Source: Pantoea ananatis LMG 2665
GTDB taxonomy: Bacteria; Pseudomonadota; Gammaproteobacteria; Enterobacterales; Enterobacteriaceae
NCBI RefSeq assembly: GCF_000710035.2
Contig: NZ_JMJJ01000004.1
Location: forward strand, 682,001-746,000
DNA: 64,000 nucleotides
Direction: 5' to 3'
Under the pieces are notes generated by a model, which worked only from the letters and a program-made list of their open reading frames with translations, was not told the origin of the DNA and did no database searches. The translations under genes were made by a program, and so were the position numbers. This document shows, one piece after another, positions 30,711 to 38,936 of the stretch. How positions within the stretch are numbered: position 1 is the stretch's first letter; the number at the start of each line of letters is the position of its first letter.

Positions 30711-31126
30711 TCGATTTTTTACTTAATGGAGCTAATGTAAGCTCGTCATGAAAATAAAAAATAAATTCAATGGATTTTTATAAATAATCTTTCTATGGCT
30801 TCTCATTTTTGTTTGGCTTGAAACAATGGGTTTATAATGCTGATATAATATCGCCTAAGAAAAAATAGTGTTTTGAATTTTTTTTTTGGCTGCTAACTCT
30901 GCGTGTTTTATAATTTATCTGTTTCTGTTTCTGTTTCTGTTTCTGTTTCTGTTATCTGATATGTCATGTTGCATCTTCTCACAATGCCGAAAGCAGAAAG
31001 CGTTAATTTTCTACTGTCTGAACAGAAGATCATTGATGAGGCATCAATGTTCAACGCCTTATTGAAGATTTACTACACTCCAGCGCGAGGGCATTTTATC
31101 CACTGTTCCGAATATGCTCCATTCAG
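30711..31126. other. AT-rich intergenic region before the fimbrial operon end
   Basis: About 415 nt without a gene, between the GT9 terminator and the convergent end of the fimbrial operon. It holds five perfect GTTTCT units (30921-30950) and a perfect 8-bp inverted repeat CATTGATG-AGG-CATCAATG at 31031-31049, which could be a weak terminator for the fimbrial operon but lacks a T tract. Confidence 0.5.
30921..30950. repeat. Tandem hexamer GTTTCT x5
   Basis: Five perfect head-to-tail copies of GTTTCT, flanked by CT on the left and a degenerate GTTATCT on the right. It is outside any gene. Such short repeats can change copy number by slippage, but this one lies downstream of both neighbouring genes, so an effect on expression is not obvious. 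Confidence 0.9.
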
Positions 31127-31855
31127 CTAGTGAACGACGGTATCGAGAAGCGTACCGTGATACTTCTCAGCATTACCATTCTGATTAATGACTTCATAGG
31201 ACACGATGGAGCCAGGATTAAGCGATGTGGAAGGGGAAAGCAGAACATAAGAATGCGGTTGCACCATAATATCCCTCAGCACAGCATTATCCACTTTCGC
31301 ATTCAGGCTCATATACCAGGGCGTTGGATTTGTTATTTTTAGCTCTTGTCCCTTTAGGATAAAGTTCAGCTTCTTTGCATCCTCTGGCTGAGGCGCTCTT
31401 AACCCTGTTGGCCGTACGAACACTTTCAAACGCAGGCGCAGTGGCAATATCAGCTTCCGTGGGTTCTGACCATCGGATTTTTTGATCGCCGGTATCTGAT
31501 AAAGGTTTAGCCAGTATAAGGTTTCTTTATCCGGGGCGAGCGCAGAACGTGTGGTCAGCATCAGTTTCACCGAACGGACTTCGCCGGGCTGCATGTTAAA
31601 TATCGGCGGCATAGCCATCACAGGTGTTTTACTTTTATCGGGCGACAGATGGATATCACCTTCATCCGTCCAGATTTGCACAATGGCAGGGCTTTCTGCC
31701 TTGTTTATCAGGTTGACGGATTGTGCAGTGTCCCCAGCGTTAAAAACAATCCGTGTTTTATCGATATTCACGGCGGCCTGATTGACGCCCGGTAGCATAA
31801 ACATCAACAGCAGCATGAATCTACTGAAAACTAACAACGACCTGTAACTGAGCAT
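31127..31855 (-). CDS. Second periplasmic fimbrial chaperone (PapD-like)
   Basis: A 242-residue protein of the PapD/FimC pilus chaperone family, last gene of the fimbrial operon. The signal peptide ends near GVNQAA. The mature start VNIDKTRIVFNAGDTAQSVNLIN has the usual first-strand arginine. MPPIFNMQPGEVRSVKLML and ETLYWLNLYQIPAI are family landmarks, and the lysine in LRLRLKVFVRP is where subunit C-termini are anchored. The ATG at 31855 has AGGA seven bases upstream and overlaps the adhesin end by 35 nt; the longer frame lies inside the adhesin gene. Two chaperones in one operon suggest one specialised for the adhesin, which is inference. Confidence 0.87.
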   Translation of the reverse strand: MLSYRSLLVFSRFMLLLMFMLPGVNQAAVNIDKTRIVFNAGDTAQSVNLINKAESPAIVQIWTDEGDIHLSPDKSKTPVMAMPPIFNMQPGEVRSVKLMLTTRSALAPDKETLYWLNLYQIPAIKKSDGQNPRKLILPLRLRLKVFVRPTGLRAPQPEDAKKLNFILKGQELKITNPTPWYMSLNAKVDNAVLRDIMVQPHSYVLLSPSTSLNPGSIVSYEVINQNGNAEKYHGTLLDTVVH

Positions 31856-33149
31856 TGACGGTTCCTGCAGTAGTGATCTGTCCGGGAATGGCTTCAAGCG
31901 AGGCGGTGAAGTCTCCTTGATAGGTTTCACCATGACTTGAGGAAACCAGTGAGGTTAAGTCTTTATAGGCATACCATCCACGACTGTTTCCTGAGCCGGT
32001 GCTGGTAAAATCCGGTAATAAATTCATGGCTGTTCCATTGCTGTTGTAGATTTTAATTCCCACTCCTGACGCAACGTCGCTATTGCCATACCGGGTGTCC
32101 AGTAGCCAGGTTAAGCCGCCGCCGCTGGTCGTCAGGCCAAGGCTGTTCGCCTTTGCCACGGCATTGGGTTGATTGACCAGAAAGCCCATGGCGACATTCG
32201 CTGCGCTGCTGGTTGACGCGTTGATGCTGGAAATCGCGCCCGATTCGCACTGAAGCGCGACAGAAAAGGGCGCCTGGCTGCTACCGCCTGCGGCCAGCGT
32301 GGCGGTGCTGACGGTAGGAAGCAATACGACGGAAGGGTAATCTTTCACTTCACAGATTGCACCGCGGACATAGGTGACGTTTTTATATGTGCTCCAGCCG
32401 CCAGGCCAGTTGTTGTAAAATCCATTCCAGACAGTGCTACTGTCTTTGCCTTCATCAAGGTTATTTGTATCTAACCCTGGTCCTTTAAAAGCGATATATC
32501 CCCGTGGTTGTGCATGGCCATCGACGTAACGATTAGCGCTGTTTACGTAATAGCTGGTAGAGTCAATTTTAAACATCTCATAAAGCACATTACTGAAAGC
32601 GCTGGCGGGGATATAAATATACTGTCCATCGGAATACCAGTCATCAGCGGTAAGTTTACGGCTCTTCCAGTAACGGCTGTAATATTCTCCTGTGGCAAGA
32701 TTAGTCAGGCGAACGGCAACATTTTTCACATAGTCATAATAAGCACCGTCGACTTCGCTGGTGCTGTTTTTCCCGGCAAAAGGTGAATCACCGTTAGTGG
32801 CGTACATTTCATACAGCTTATCGGCATCGGCCTGCGCGCACCGATAAAGAATCTGATTCGGCGTGTAGGCTTTGTTAGTGGATGCTGTCAGAAAATTACC
32901 CACTGAACTCGCCAGCAGCGTACCTGAGGGTTGAAATGTATTACCCGAGTTGATGCTGATGATCGACGGCAGGCCCACATTGCCTGAGCAGGTATCGCAG
33001 GCACCTGACCACGAACTTGCCGTATAACCTGCCTCCTTCGCCTCCGTTGAAAGTGAAGATGCGCTCGTTACCTTGCTGCAGTTTGCCAGCAGCGGCAGCG
33101 GCGTTGCGCACAGCATTGCGATGAAGAAAAAAGATCGATGTAAAGACAC
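31821..33149 (-). CDS. Fimbrial tip adhesin (two-domain)
   Basis: A 442-residue secreted protein from a GTG start seven bases after AAGGAG. Signal peptide VSLHRSFFFIAMLCATPLPLLA is followed by a cysteine-containing mature start (NCSKV). An N-terminal domain of roughly 270 residues rich in Tyr, Ser, Asn and Trp (for example GYIAFKGPGLDTNN, WNGFYNNWPGGWSTY) is probably the receptor-binding part. The C-terminal part from ICEVKDYPSVVLLPTVS onward is a pilin domain, ending in the beta-strand pattern NAQLQVVVSFQ that donor-strand chaperones recognise. It follows the usher by 4 nt. I infer an adhesin from size, position and domain layout; the receptor is unknown. Confidence 0.82.
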   Translation of the reverse strand: MSLHRSFFFIAMLCATPLPLLANCSKVTSASSLSTEAKEAGYTASSWSGACDTCSGNVGLPSIISINSGNTFQPSGTLLASSVGNFLTASTNKAYTPNQILYRCAQADADKLYEMYATNGDSPFAGKNSTSEVDGAYYDYVKNVAVRLTNLATGEYYSRYWKSRKLTADDWYSDGQYIYIPASAFSNVLYEMFKIDSTSYYVNSANRYVDGHAQPRGYIAFKGPGLDTNNLDEGKDSSTVWNGFYNNWPGGWSTYKNVTYVRGAICEVKDYPSVVLLPTVSTATLAAGGSSQAPFSVALQCESGAISSINASTSSAANVAMGFLVNQPNAVAKANSLGLTTSGGGLTWLLDTRYGNSDVASGVGIKIYNSNGTAMNLLPDFTSTGSGNSRGWYAYKDLTSLVSSSHGETYQGDFTASLEAIPGQITTAGTVNAQLQVVVSFQ

Positions 33150-33153
33150 TGCA

Positions 33154-35715
33154 TCACTCCTTGCTACACAGGCTGTCGAGGTGGATGATTTGGCTGTCAA
33201 ACTGGCCGGTAATCTGATAATTAACCCGGCAGCGCTGCGGCCCGTTGTTATTCCAGCTTACGCGCAGCACCCCCGAGTCATGAGGCACGCGCGCATATAG
33301 CTGCCCCCCCTGGCCAACCACGCCGATTACCGTATTCTCTGCGTCACGGACCTCAGCGCCCATGGGCGGCATCTCACCGTTGGCTGTCTTCAGATTGATG
33401 AGGACCGCTTTGCCTTTGAGCGTGGCGAAATGCACCTGCACCACCGCACCGGCATAAGGCACCACGCGTTGACTTCCACCGCTCAGTTCCGCATCAGCCT
33501 GCATGTTAAGCGTGTCCAGACTGACGGTGTTTTCACGATAGGAGGTCAGAGAAGGTAAGATGGCATAGCCGAACGCATCCACAACAGCACCCTGACCATT
33601 ACGCACTGTCGCGCCTTGCGCGCCCTCGGCTTTTATTAACGCAAACGTATCACTGGTATAGGGGCCCACCGTCACCCCACCGCGATGCACAACCAGGGTG
33701 CCTGACGAGCCTAATCCGACCTGGCGATAACTCTCGGCCTGCCCATAACTGGCGCGTACCGCACCCAGTCGGGTATTTTGTTGCAGATTGCCACCGAAAC
33801 TCAGGGCACGATTGCGCTGCCCATCCCGGTTCTGATCGAGGCCAGAGTAGAGTGAATAAGATAAGTCACGGTTATCGCCTGCCGTTCCCGACAGCGACAG
33901 GGATGTGTTGCGATTTTGACTGGACTGGTTAACGTTATAAGCGACTGACGAGAGGCTTTTACCCCAGTCAAGCGGAATGGATACGTTGAGTGAAAAGGTA
34001 TTTTCGGTGTATTTTTGCTGGCGGCTGTCATCCTGCTGTAGGGAAAAACCTGAATCATAGCGGTTGTTATACCAGACCGTACGCTGACGACCTATGTTGA
34101 TACCGTAGCTGATAGTTTTCCAGGTGTTGCTATAGCCAAGTTGCAATTGCGTGATGCGCGACTGGTTATTGTAATAATCAGCAGTACTGGCACTCAAACT
34201 GATCAAACCGAATCTGTCCATGGACTGACTCAGTGTGGCAGTCAAACGGTTACGCTGATTTAATGAATCAGAATAATACTGAATGCCTGCGTCTTGCTGA
34301 CGTCTCACGCCCAGAACATCCTGCAAATCACGGAACCCACTCGTTGAATACCGGTAGGCAGCCAGAACCAGGTTGGTGCCTGTGTCAAACGTCTTGCTGT
34401 AGTTGATCTCCGCGCGCCAGCCTGACGCTGTTTTGTTCTGTTCAACCCGCGCATGTGAAAAGGTGCTGTTCATTCCCAGTGCGCCGATCTCTGTTGCCAG
34501 CACGCCACCTAACAGCCACGCCTGATAATCGTTTGCCTGCCGGGTACCCGCCGTCGCCGTCAGGCGATTACTGATGCCCCGTTGCAGAATGCCCTCAAAA
34601 AAGGTGTTATTGACACGGTAATATTGGCGAACCCGTCCCAGCGCCAGCGAGTACTGCCAGTTGCCCGGGCGCACAGAGTCTGGAACGGAAGCATAAGGAA
34701 CGGTAAAGGTCGAACGCTTACCGTTAGCTTCAATGACCTCAACAGCGAGGTCACCCTGATTGCGCGTGTTGTACAAGTCATCAATGACAAAAGGGCCTGG
34801 TGGCACTGTGGTTTCATAGATCACTTTATCCAGTTGTTTAATGACAACCCGCGCGCTGGAGGTTGCCACGCCCCTGACTTCAGGGGCATAACCCCGCCTG
34901 CCTTGTGGCCACATCCGTGGGTCGGTAGACAATTTAATCCCGTTAAAAGCCAGGCTGCCAAACAGGGAACTGTCGGTGGCATTGTCACCTAAAGACAGTA
35001 TGCTGTTAAGCTGTTCCAGCGGGCGTTGTACCCAGCTTTTCACGGTGTTGTAACGGTATCGACTGCCGCCTGCACTGTCATTGAGATAGCGCGCATTACC
35101 CTGATGACGGAACTGCCACTTCATCAGATTGGTACCCGCGGTGATCCCACTCCATAAATATTGATAGCGATAATCAGACGTACGGTTTTCGGTCCAGGTG
35201 TAATTGGTGTTGTGCCGTAAAAATACTGCACTAATACCTTCTTCCCATTCAGATGTAGGGATGTAACCTCTCGGCTTCTTATCGAGGCTTGAGTTTGGGA
35301 TCGTGAGCTGTAATTGCAGTGATGCCGGATCAAATTGCCAATGACTGTCTGATGACCAGTAACCCAGTGGATGACACTGCTCTTCAGGTTCAGGCGTGGG
35401 TGGCACTTTTAGCTGCAGCAAGGCAACAACCTTTGACGGAAGGCAAGGTTCCGCATCCTGTTGGAGGTCAGACTGGATAAACGCGATTTTGACACCGGAT
35501 GTAACCCGTTTATTATTGAGATAAATATCGACCAGATAATTGCCAGCAGGCGTGGCGTTCTGATTAAATTGTTCAATGTTCTGTCCAAATGCCGAGCCTT
35601 TAAACAGGCTTGAGTCAAAATAATAATCTTCGCAGTAAGCATGCTGAGAAAAGGAAATCGAAATGGTGAATGCAATTAATTTTGAGTTAATTAATTTCAA
35701 CCTTATAGTTTTCAC
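33154..35715 (-). CDS. Fimbrial outer-membrane usher
   Basis: An 853-residue usher of the PapC/FimD family that receives chaperone-subunit complexes and secretes the growing fibre. The signal peptide ends near QHAYC. The N-terminal periplasmic domain has DYYFDSSLFKG and the ligand-binding segment up to about residue 125. The 24-strand barrel follows, with the plug domain near EVRGVATSSARVVIKQLDKVIYETTVPPGPFVIDDL (landmark PPGPFVIDDL). C-terminal domains end with GQLYARVP and CRVNYQI. The GTG start has GGGAG nine bases upstream and overlaps the chaperone gene by 29 nt, suggesting coupled translation. Length is typical of the family. Confidence 0.93.
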   Translation of the reverse strand: MKTIRLKLINSKLIAFTISISFSQHAYCEDYYFDSSLFKGSAFGQNIEQFNQNATPAGNYLVDIYLNNKRVTSGVKIAFIQSDLQQDAEPCLPSKVVALLQLKVPPTPEPEEQCHPLGYWSSDSHWQFDPASLQLQLTIPNSSLDKKPRGYIPTSEWEEGISAVFLRHNTNYTWTENRTSDYRYQYLWSGITAGTNLMKWQFRHQGNARYLNDSAGGSRYRYNTVKSWVQRPLEQLNSILSLGDNATDSSLFGSLAFNGIKLSTDPRMWPQGRRGYAPEVRGVATSSARVVIKQLDKVIYETTVPPGPFVIDDLYNTRNQGDLAVEVIEANGKRSTFTVPYASVPDSVRPGNWQYSLALGRVRQYYRVNNTFFEGILQRGISNRLTATAGTRQANDYQAWLLGGVLATEIGALGMNSTFSHARVEQNKTASGWRAEINYSKTFDTGTNLVLAAYRYSTSGFRDLQDVLGVRRQQDAGIQYYSDSLNQRNRLTATLSQSMDRFGLISLSASTADYYNNQSRITQLQLGYSNTWKTISYGINIGRQRTVWYNNRYDSGFSLQQDDSRQQKYTENTFSLNVSIPLDWGKSLSSVAYNVNQSSQNRNTSLSLSGTAGDNRDLSYSLYSGLDQNRDGQRNRALSFGGNLQQNTRLGAVRASYGQAESYRQVGLGSSGTLVVHRGGVTVGPYTSDTFALIKAEGAQGATVRNGQGAVVDAFGYAILPSLTSYRENTVSLDTLNMQADAELSGGSQRVVPYAGAVVQVHFATLKGKAVLINLKTANGEMPPMGAEVRDAENTVIGVVGQGGQLYARVPHDSGVLRVSWNNNGPQRCRVNYQITGQFDSQIIHLDSLCSKE

Positions 35716-36448
35716 TTATTCTGGCTCCCTGGTCGTTAACTGCAGCAACGGAGACAATGTTTACGCCCTGTAAACGTTTTTTATCCGCACTGAACCAAAA
35801 GGTTTTTTTGCTAAAAGGCGGAATCATATCAGCATCGGAATGCAGGTCTTGATTTGCCACCTTAAATGAAATGTCGAGTAATGAAGCATGCCAGGGTTGA
35901 GGGTTATTGATTTCAATGCCTAGCCCTTTATGATTATCGTGAACGAATTTAAGCGAGATATTCTTTAATATGTTATTCGGGTTTCCCACTGAAACAGGAC
36001 GGTAAAAGATTTTAAGGCGGTTTCGTAACATGACCATCATGGCATTTTGATTATTTTCATTTTTCAGATTCGCAGGGGGGATCTGCAATGTGTTAAACCA
36101 AAAGACAGACTCCCGATCCTGAGGGAGAGGCAGGCTACCGTTGAATATAATTCGTGCAATTTGGCCCGTCTTGGGCTGTATACGAAAAACGGGTGGTGTC
36201 ACAATAAAGGGCGTTTGACTGCTTTGCTCAGGTTGAGAATTGGCATCGCCGTTATCAAACCAGGCCTGAATAACATAGGGGATATCACCGTTGTTTTTTA
36301 ACTGCACATCAACGGTTTTGGCACTGGCAGGGTAAATGACACGGCTACCCAGAATAGTCACGTTCGCTCTGGCGTTATTTACTGCAAGTAAGAACAGGAA
36401 AGTAATGAAAAATAATTTTAGCGCAAACACCAGCCAGCGGTTTTCCAT
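35687..36448 (-). CDS. Periplasmic fimbrial chaperone (PapD-like)
   Basis: A 253-residue pilus assembly chaperone. The hydrophobic signal sequence (ALKLFFITFLFLLAVNNARA) precedes the first Ig-like domain starting NVTILGSRVIYPASAKTV, which carries the conserved arginine of the subunit-binding cleft. PFIVTPPVFRIQPKTGQIARI and RESVFWFNTLQIPP are family signatures, and the cleft lysine lies in RLKIFYRP. It folds and delivers subunits to the usher encoded immediately downstream. It is AT-richer than backbone genes. The pilin gene lies 57 nt upstream on the same strand. Confidence 0.92.
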   Translation of the reverse strand: MENRWLVFALKLFFITFLFLLAVNNARANVTILGSRVIYPASAKTVDVQLKNNGDIPYVIQAWFDNGDANSQPEQSSQTPFIVTPPVFRIQPKTGQIARIIFNGSLPLPQDRESVFWFNTLQIPPANLKNENNQNAMMVMLRNRLKIFYRPVSVGNPNNILKNISLKFVHDNHKGLGIEINNPQPWHASLLDISFKVANQDLHSDADMIPPFSKKTFWFSADKKRLQGVNIVSVAAVNDQGARISENYKVEIN

Positions 36449-36505
36449 ATTTGATTCCTCAAAAAAACGTGCGCCCCATAATAACCGTGGCGCACCCGAA
36501 CAGAA

Positions 36506-37048
36506 CTAACGGTAAGTTATGGCATACTGAATGGAGGCAGCGACCGTACCGGATGTTGCCACCCCGGTTGAAAAGTATTGCGCGCCATAGGTCGCTGACT
36601 TTTCAGTCTCATTCGCGGATAAACTTAAGTCGCCGCTACCGGTAAAGCCCCCCGTCAGGTTGATTACCGTACCCGCCGTATCCAGCATCTGAATCTCAAC
36701 ATTTTCAGCCGACCCGGTGTTCGTCAGGTTACCTGCTGCGCTCACGTTATTGCCCACGAATACCGTTGAGATTTGGGTGGTGGTCGCTGAACCGCTGCAG
36801 CCTGTCAGACCGACGGTAAAGTCAGTTTTACCTGCCGTCTTACCACTGGTATCTAAATCCGCTTTACTTACGGTAGGAAGCAGTACAACGGGTGAACTCT
36901 CATTGCCGTTAATGGCAACTGAACAGGTTTCATCAGAGACTTCGCCCTGAAAATTAATGGTATTAGCAGAATCTGCTTGTGCATATCCTGACAGCAGAAA
37001 GGCACTCACAATCAGAGACAAACTAAATTTATTGGTGTGATAAGTCAT
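36506..37048 (-). CDS. Major fimbrial subunit (type 1-like pilin)
   Basis: A 180-residue secreted pilin. Signal peptide FSLSLIVSAFLLSGYAQA precedes a mature start DSANTINFQGEVSDETCSVAING. The first cysteine (ETCS) and the second (LTGCSG) would form the conserved pilin disulfide. VVLLPTVSKADLDTSGKTAGKT and the C-terminal alternating strand AASIQYAITYR are typical of type 1/F17-like subunits and provide the chaperone and donor-strand contacts. The ATG at 37048 has AAGGA seven bases upstream; the longer open frame is not supported. As first structural gene of the operon it is probably the main fibre component. Confidence 0.92.
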   Translation of the reverse strand: MTYHTNKFSLSLIVSAFLLSGYAQADSANTINFQGEVSDETCSVAINGNESSPVVLLPTVSKADLDTSGKTAGKTDFTVGLTGCSGSATTTQISTVFVGNNVSAAGNLTNTGSAENVEIQMLDTAGTVINLTGGFTGSGDLSLSANETEKSATYGAQYFSTGVATSGTVAASIQYAITYR

Positions 37049-37069
37049 TTTATCTTCCTTTATGATCAA

Positions 37070-37891
37070 TTAACTGGAAAGTAACTGATTAAGATTGATT
37101 CCAGTTTTCCTTCTGACAGCGTCTTTAATGATGTAAACCTTCTTAACGCCAAGTTTCATTTCGCTGGAAATTTCACCCAGCGAATGGCCATAATTGGCAA
37201 GGTCCAAAAATTTAACTTCTTCCAGCGTCAAGGCGTTGACGCGTTTCCTTTCACCTCCTTTTAATCCGTAATAACAGGCATTAACCGCTTTTTTAATATC
37301 CTCAATTTTACCGTCCGCATAAATCACAGTATTTATCGTGGGCTCCTGTCTCCGCCAAAATGACGCCAGAGATTCCATTCGGCGATCGCTGATGATAATA
37401 ATGGCAAGGCCGGTCCCTCGCAGATAATCCATCCAGTTTTTGCTGGTAAAATAACGGAGGTTATGAATCGAAAAGTCAACAAATATACATCCTCTGCAGA
37501 ACAGGCTTTCGTATCTTCCGGCGACCAACGACAAAACGCCTTTTATCAAAAAATGATTGTTGCCTGGCCATACGGCAATCTTTTGAATTGGGCATCGCAA
37601 TATCTCTTCCTGGGTATTGCTCGTCAGTTGGCAACAATATTTACAACTTGAGCAGCGAACATCCTCTTTGGTTATCCTTCTCATCAGCCGATTTCTACCG
37701 CTTGTTAAGAAAGTTGACCTATCATAACAGTGGGTTTCCTTTTCCTTCAACGGGTTAAAAGAAAGATCGGCTTCTTTAACCAAGAAAATTCTGATGTCGG
37801 TTACGCACAATTGTGATGCTTCATTAAGCGGTAATTTTCCTGAGAATGTTAAAATTACGATGATTAAATGATTATTTTGTACAGTTTCCAT
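37070..37891 (-). CDS. LuxR-type HTH regulator of the fimbrial cluster
   Basis: A 273-residue protein. The C-terminal part (about 213-265) reads as a LuxR/FixJ-type helix-turn-helix: LTLEEVKFLDLANYGHSLGEISSEMKLGVKKVYIIKDAVRRKTG (landmarks LTLEEVKFL and SLGEISSEMKLG). The middle part is AT-rich, with a cysteine cluster CSSCKYCC near residue 80 and a receiver-like FVDFSIHNLRYF. No phosphoacceptor pattern is certain. The start is uncertain because no ribosome site precedes this ATG; an internal ATG near 37684 (MRRITKED) is an alternative. Its stop is 21 nt before the pilin ATG, so it most likely controls the fimbrial operon. Confidence 0.7.
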   Translation of the reverse strand: METVQNNHLIIVILTFSGKLPLNEASQLCVTDIRIFLVKEADLSFNPLKEKETHCYDRSTFLTSGRNRLMRRITKEDVRCSSCKYCCQLTSNTQEEILRCPIQKIAVWPGNNHFLIKGVLSLVAGRYESLFCRGCIFVDFSIHNLRYFTSKNWMDYLRGTGLAIIIISDRRMESLASFWRRQEPTINTVIYADGKIEDIKKAVNACYYGLKGGERKRVNALTLEEVKFLDLANYGHSLGEISSEMKLGVKKVYIIKDAVRRKTGINLNQLLSS

Positions 37892-38259
37892 ATTAAGAAT
37901 ATTTACGGTCGCCCAGGATTATTCCCGTCCTCAAGGGAAAAGGATCAATAAAAAAACAGCACAAAATGATAAATTCTGCGTCATTTATTAAAAAGTTAAG
38001 GTTTATCGTTGTGCAAAACTAAACGCTCTGTTCGGTATGTTTATTAAATTATTACAATTCTTTGTTAAATTGAGTCTGCTGTTTTTTACCTTGCGTAGAG
38101 TTTTCGGTGCCTTATTGTGCAACATGTAGAGTACCTAAAGTTGATTTTTTATATTTATCCTAAAGTGTACCTTTACAGTTAAATGATAGTTGTTTAAGTG
38201 TTTTGACAATTTTATTTGTTTGTCTTCCAGCGACGTTTTCACAGGGAATCATCACGGTG
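37892..38259. other. AT-rich region upstream of the fimbrial regulator
   Basis: About 370 nt without a gene. It must hold the promoter of the fimbrial regulator and probably of the whole operon. The motif CTAAAGT with nearby GTACCT occurs twice in different arrangements (around 38130-38180), including a near-palindrome AAAGTGTACCTTT, but I cannot assign a binding protein. Oriented invertible repeats like fimS were looked for and not seen. Confidence 0.35.
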
Positions 38260-38460
38260 ATGTTAAATAGTATAAATATAGCGGCCTGGCTTTTTTATGT
38301 CGGCGATTACGCACTCAGAGAAAGGGTGGCTGAACAGGATTTAACGCCCGCCAGGCGCCTGAATATGTGCAGACAAGCGGGCAAAAGAGGTGTCTCATGC
38401 TTAAAAAAAGACCGATGCCTATTTGCGCAGGAAAGGTTTAGTGACGCTGAGGTTTACTAA
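38260..38460 (+). CDS. Possible small hypothetical protein
   Basis: A possible 66-residue protein from the ATG at 38260. The sequence begins with a short hydrophobic stretch (MLNSINIAAWLFYVGDYAL) and continues with a basic, cysteine-containing tail. The ribosome site is weak (CAGGGA about 15 nt upstream) and no family is recognised. The frame also extends further 5' to 38203. It may be a chance open frame at the edge of the AT-rich block; I list it because nothing else explains the region. Confidence 0.25.
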   Translation: MLNSINIAAWLFYVGDYALRERVAEQDLTPARRLNMCRQAGKRGVSCLKKDRCLFAQERFSDAEVY

Positions 38461-38550
38461 GGTCAGCAACGTTTTTGATAATTTTTAACTATCACAGTCA
38501 ACACCCAAAATGTCTGGCTAATGCAGCTTTGCATAGCAATACTCGTCACT

Positions 38551-38814
38551 ATGACCACATATCGCATTAAAGTGGGTTATCACAACCCCTCCGCACTTAC
38601 GTTCATGCAGCTGGACGAGCAGCTTGCTGACCATGCTTTCTACAGCGCGCGCGCCGATGCTGACAGCGGCGGCTTCCGCTATTTTCAGGAGTACGAGTAT
38701 CAGTCAGATTCTGCCGATTATTGCTCAGTATGCTCCATGGCCTATCATCACGCCTGCCAGGTCAGAAAATGTCCGCTGGTGCTGGTAGAGATAAAAGAAG
38801 AGAACGCCAGATGA
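38551..38814 (+). CDS. Small hypothetical protein, cysteine- and tyrosine-rich
   Basis: An 87-residue soluble protein with no signal peptide or membrane segment. The composition looks coded: MTTYRIKVGYHNPSALTF at the start, then a region rich in Tyr, Phe, Asp and Ser (FRYFQEYEYQSDSADYC), then CSVCSMAYHHACQVRKC with four cysteines and two histidines that could bind a metal. No ribosome site is strong, and a further ATG lies at 38521. The stop overlaps the next ATG (ATGA), suggesting coupled translation with the 40-residue frame that leads into the FAD monooxygenase. The family is not recognised. Confidence 0.45.
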   Translation: MTTYRIKVGYHNPSALTFMQLDEQLADHAFYSARADADSGGFRYFQEYEYQSDSADYCSVCSMAYHHACQVRKCPLVLVEIKEENAR

Positions 38815-38933
38815 CCACGCTGTTGCACTGGTGCACCTGGTCTGGCCGGGACAACAACGCTTATCCCTGTCGTTCCTCGGTACTTAAATCATCCGCAGTG
38901 GCATACACTTACCACGCATATTATGAGGGGTAA
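38811..38933 (+). CDS. Possible 40-residue peptide upstream of the monooxygenase
   Basis: A 40-codon frame starting in an ATGA overlap with the preceding gene and ending three bases before the monooxygenase ATG. The translation (MTTLLHWCTWSGRDNNAYPC at its start) has no recognised relative. Its last codons contain GAGGGG, the ribosome site of the monooxygenase, so it could act as a coupling leader. Function is not inferable, and it may be only a spacer. Confidence 0.3.
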   Translation: MTTLLHWCTWSGRDNNAYPCRSSVLKSSAVAYTYHAYYEG

Positions 38934-38936
38934 GCT

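Noticed and set aside
37892-38260. Invertible promoter element like fimS before the fimbrial genes
   Set aside because: No pair of inverted repeats of suitable size and no recombinase gene nearby.
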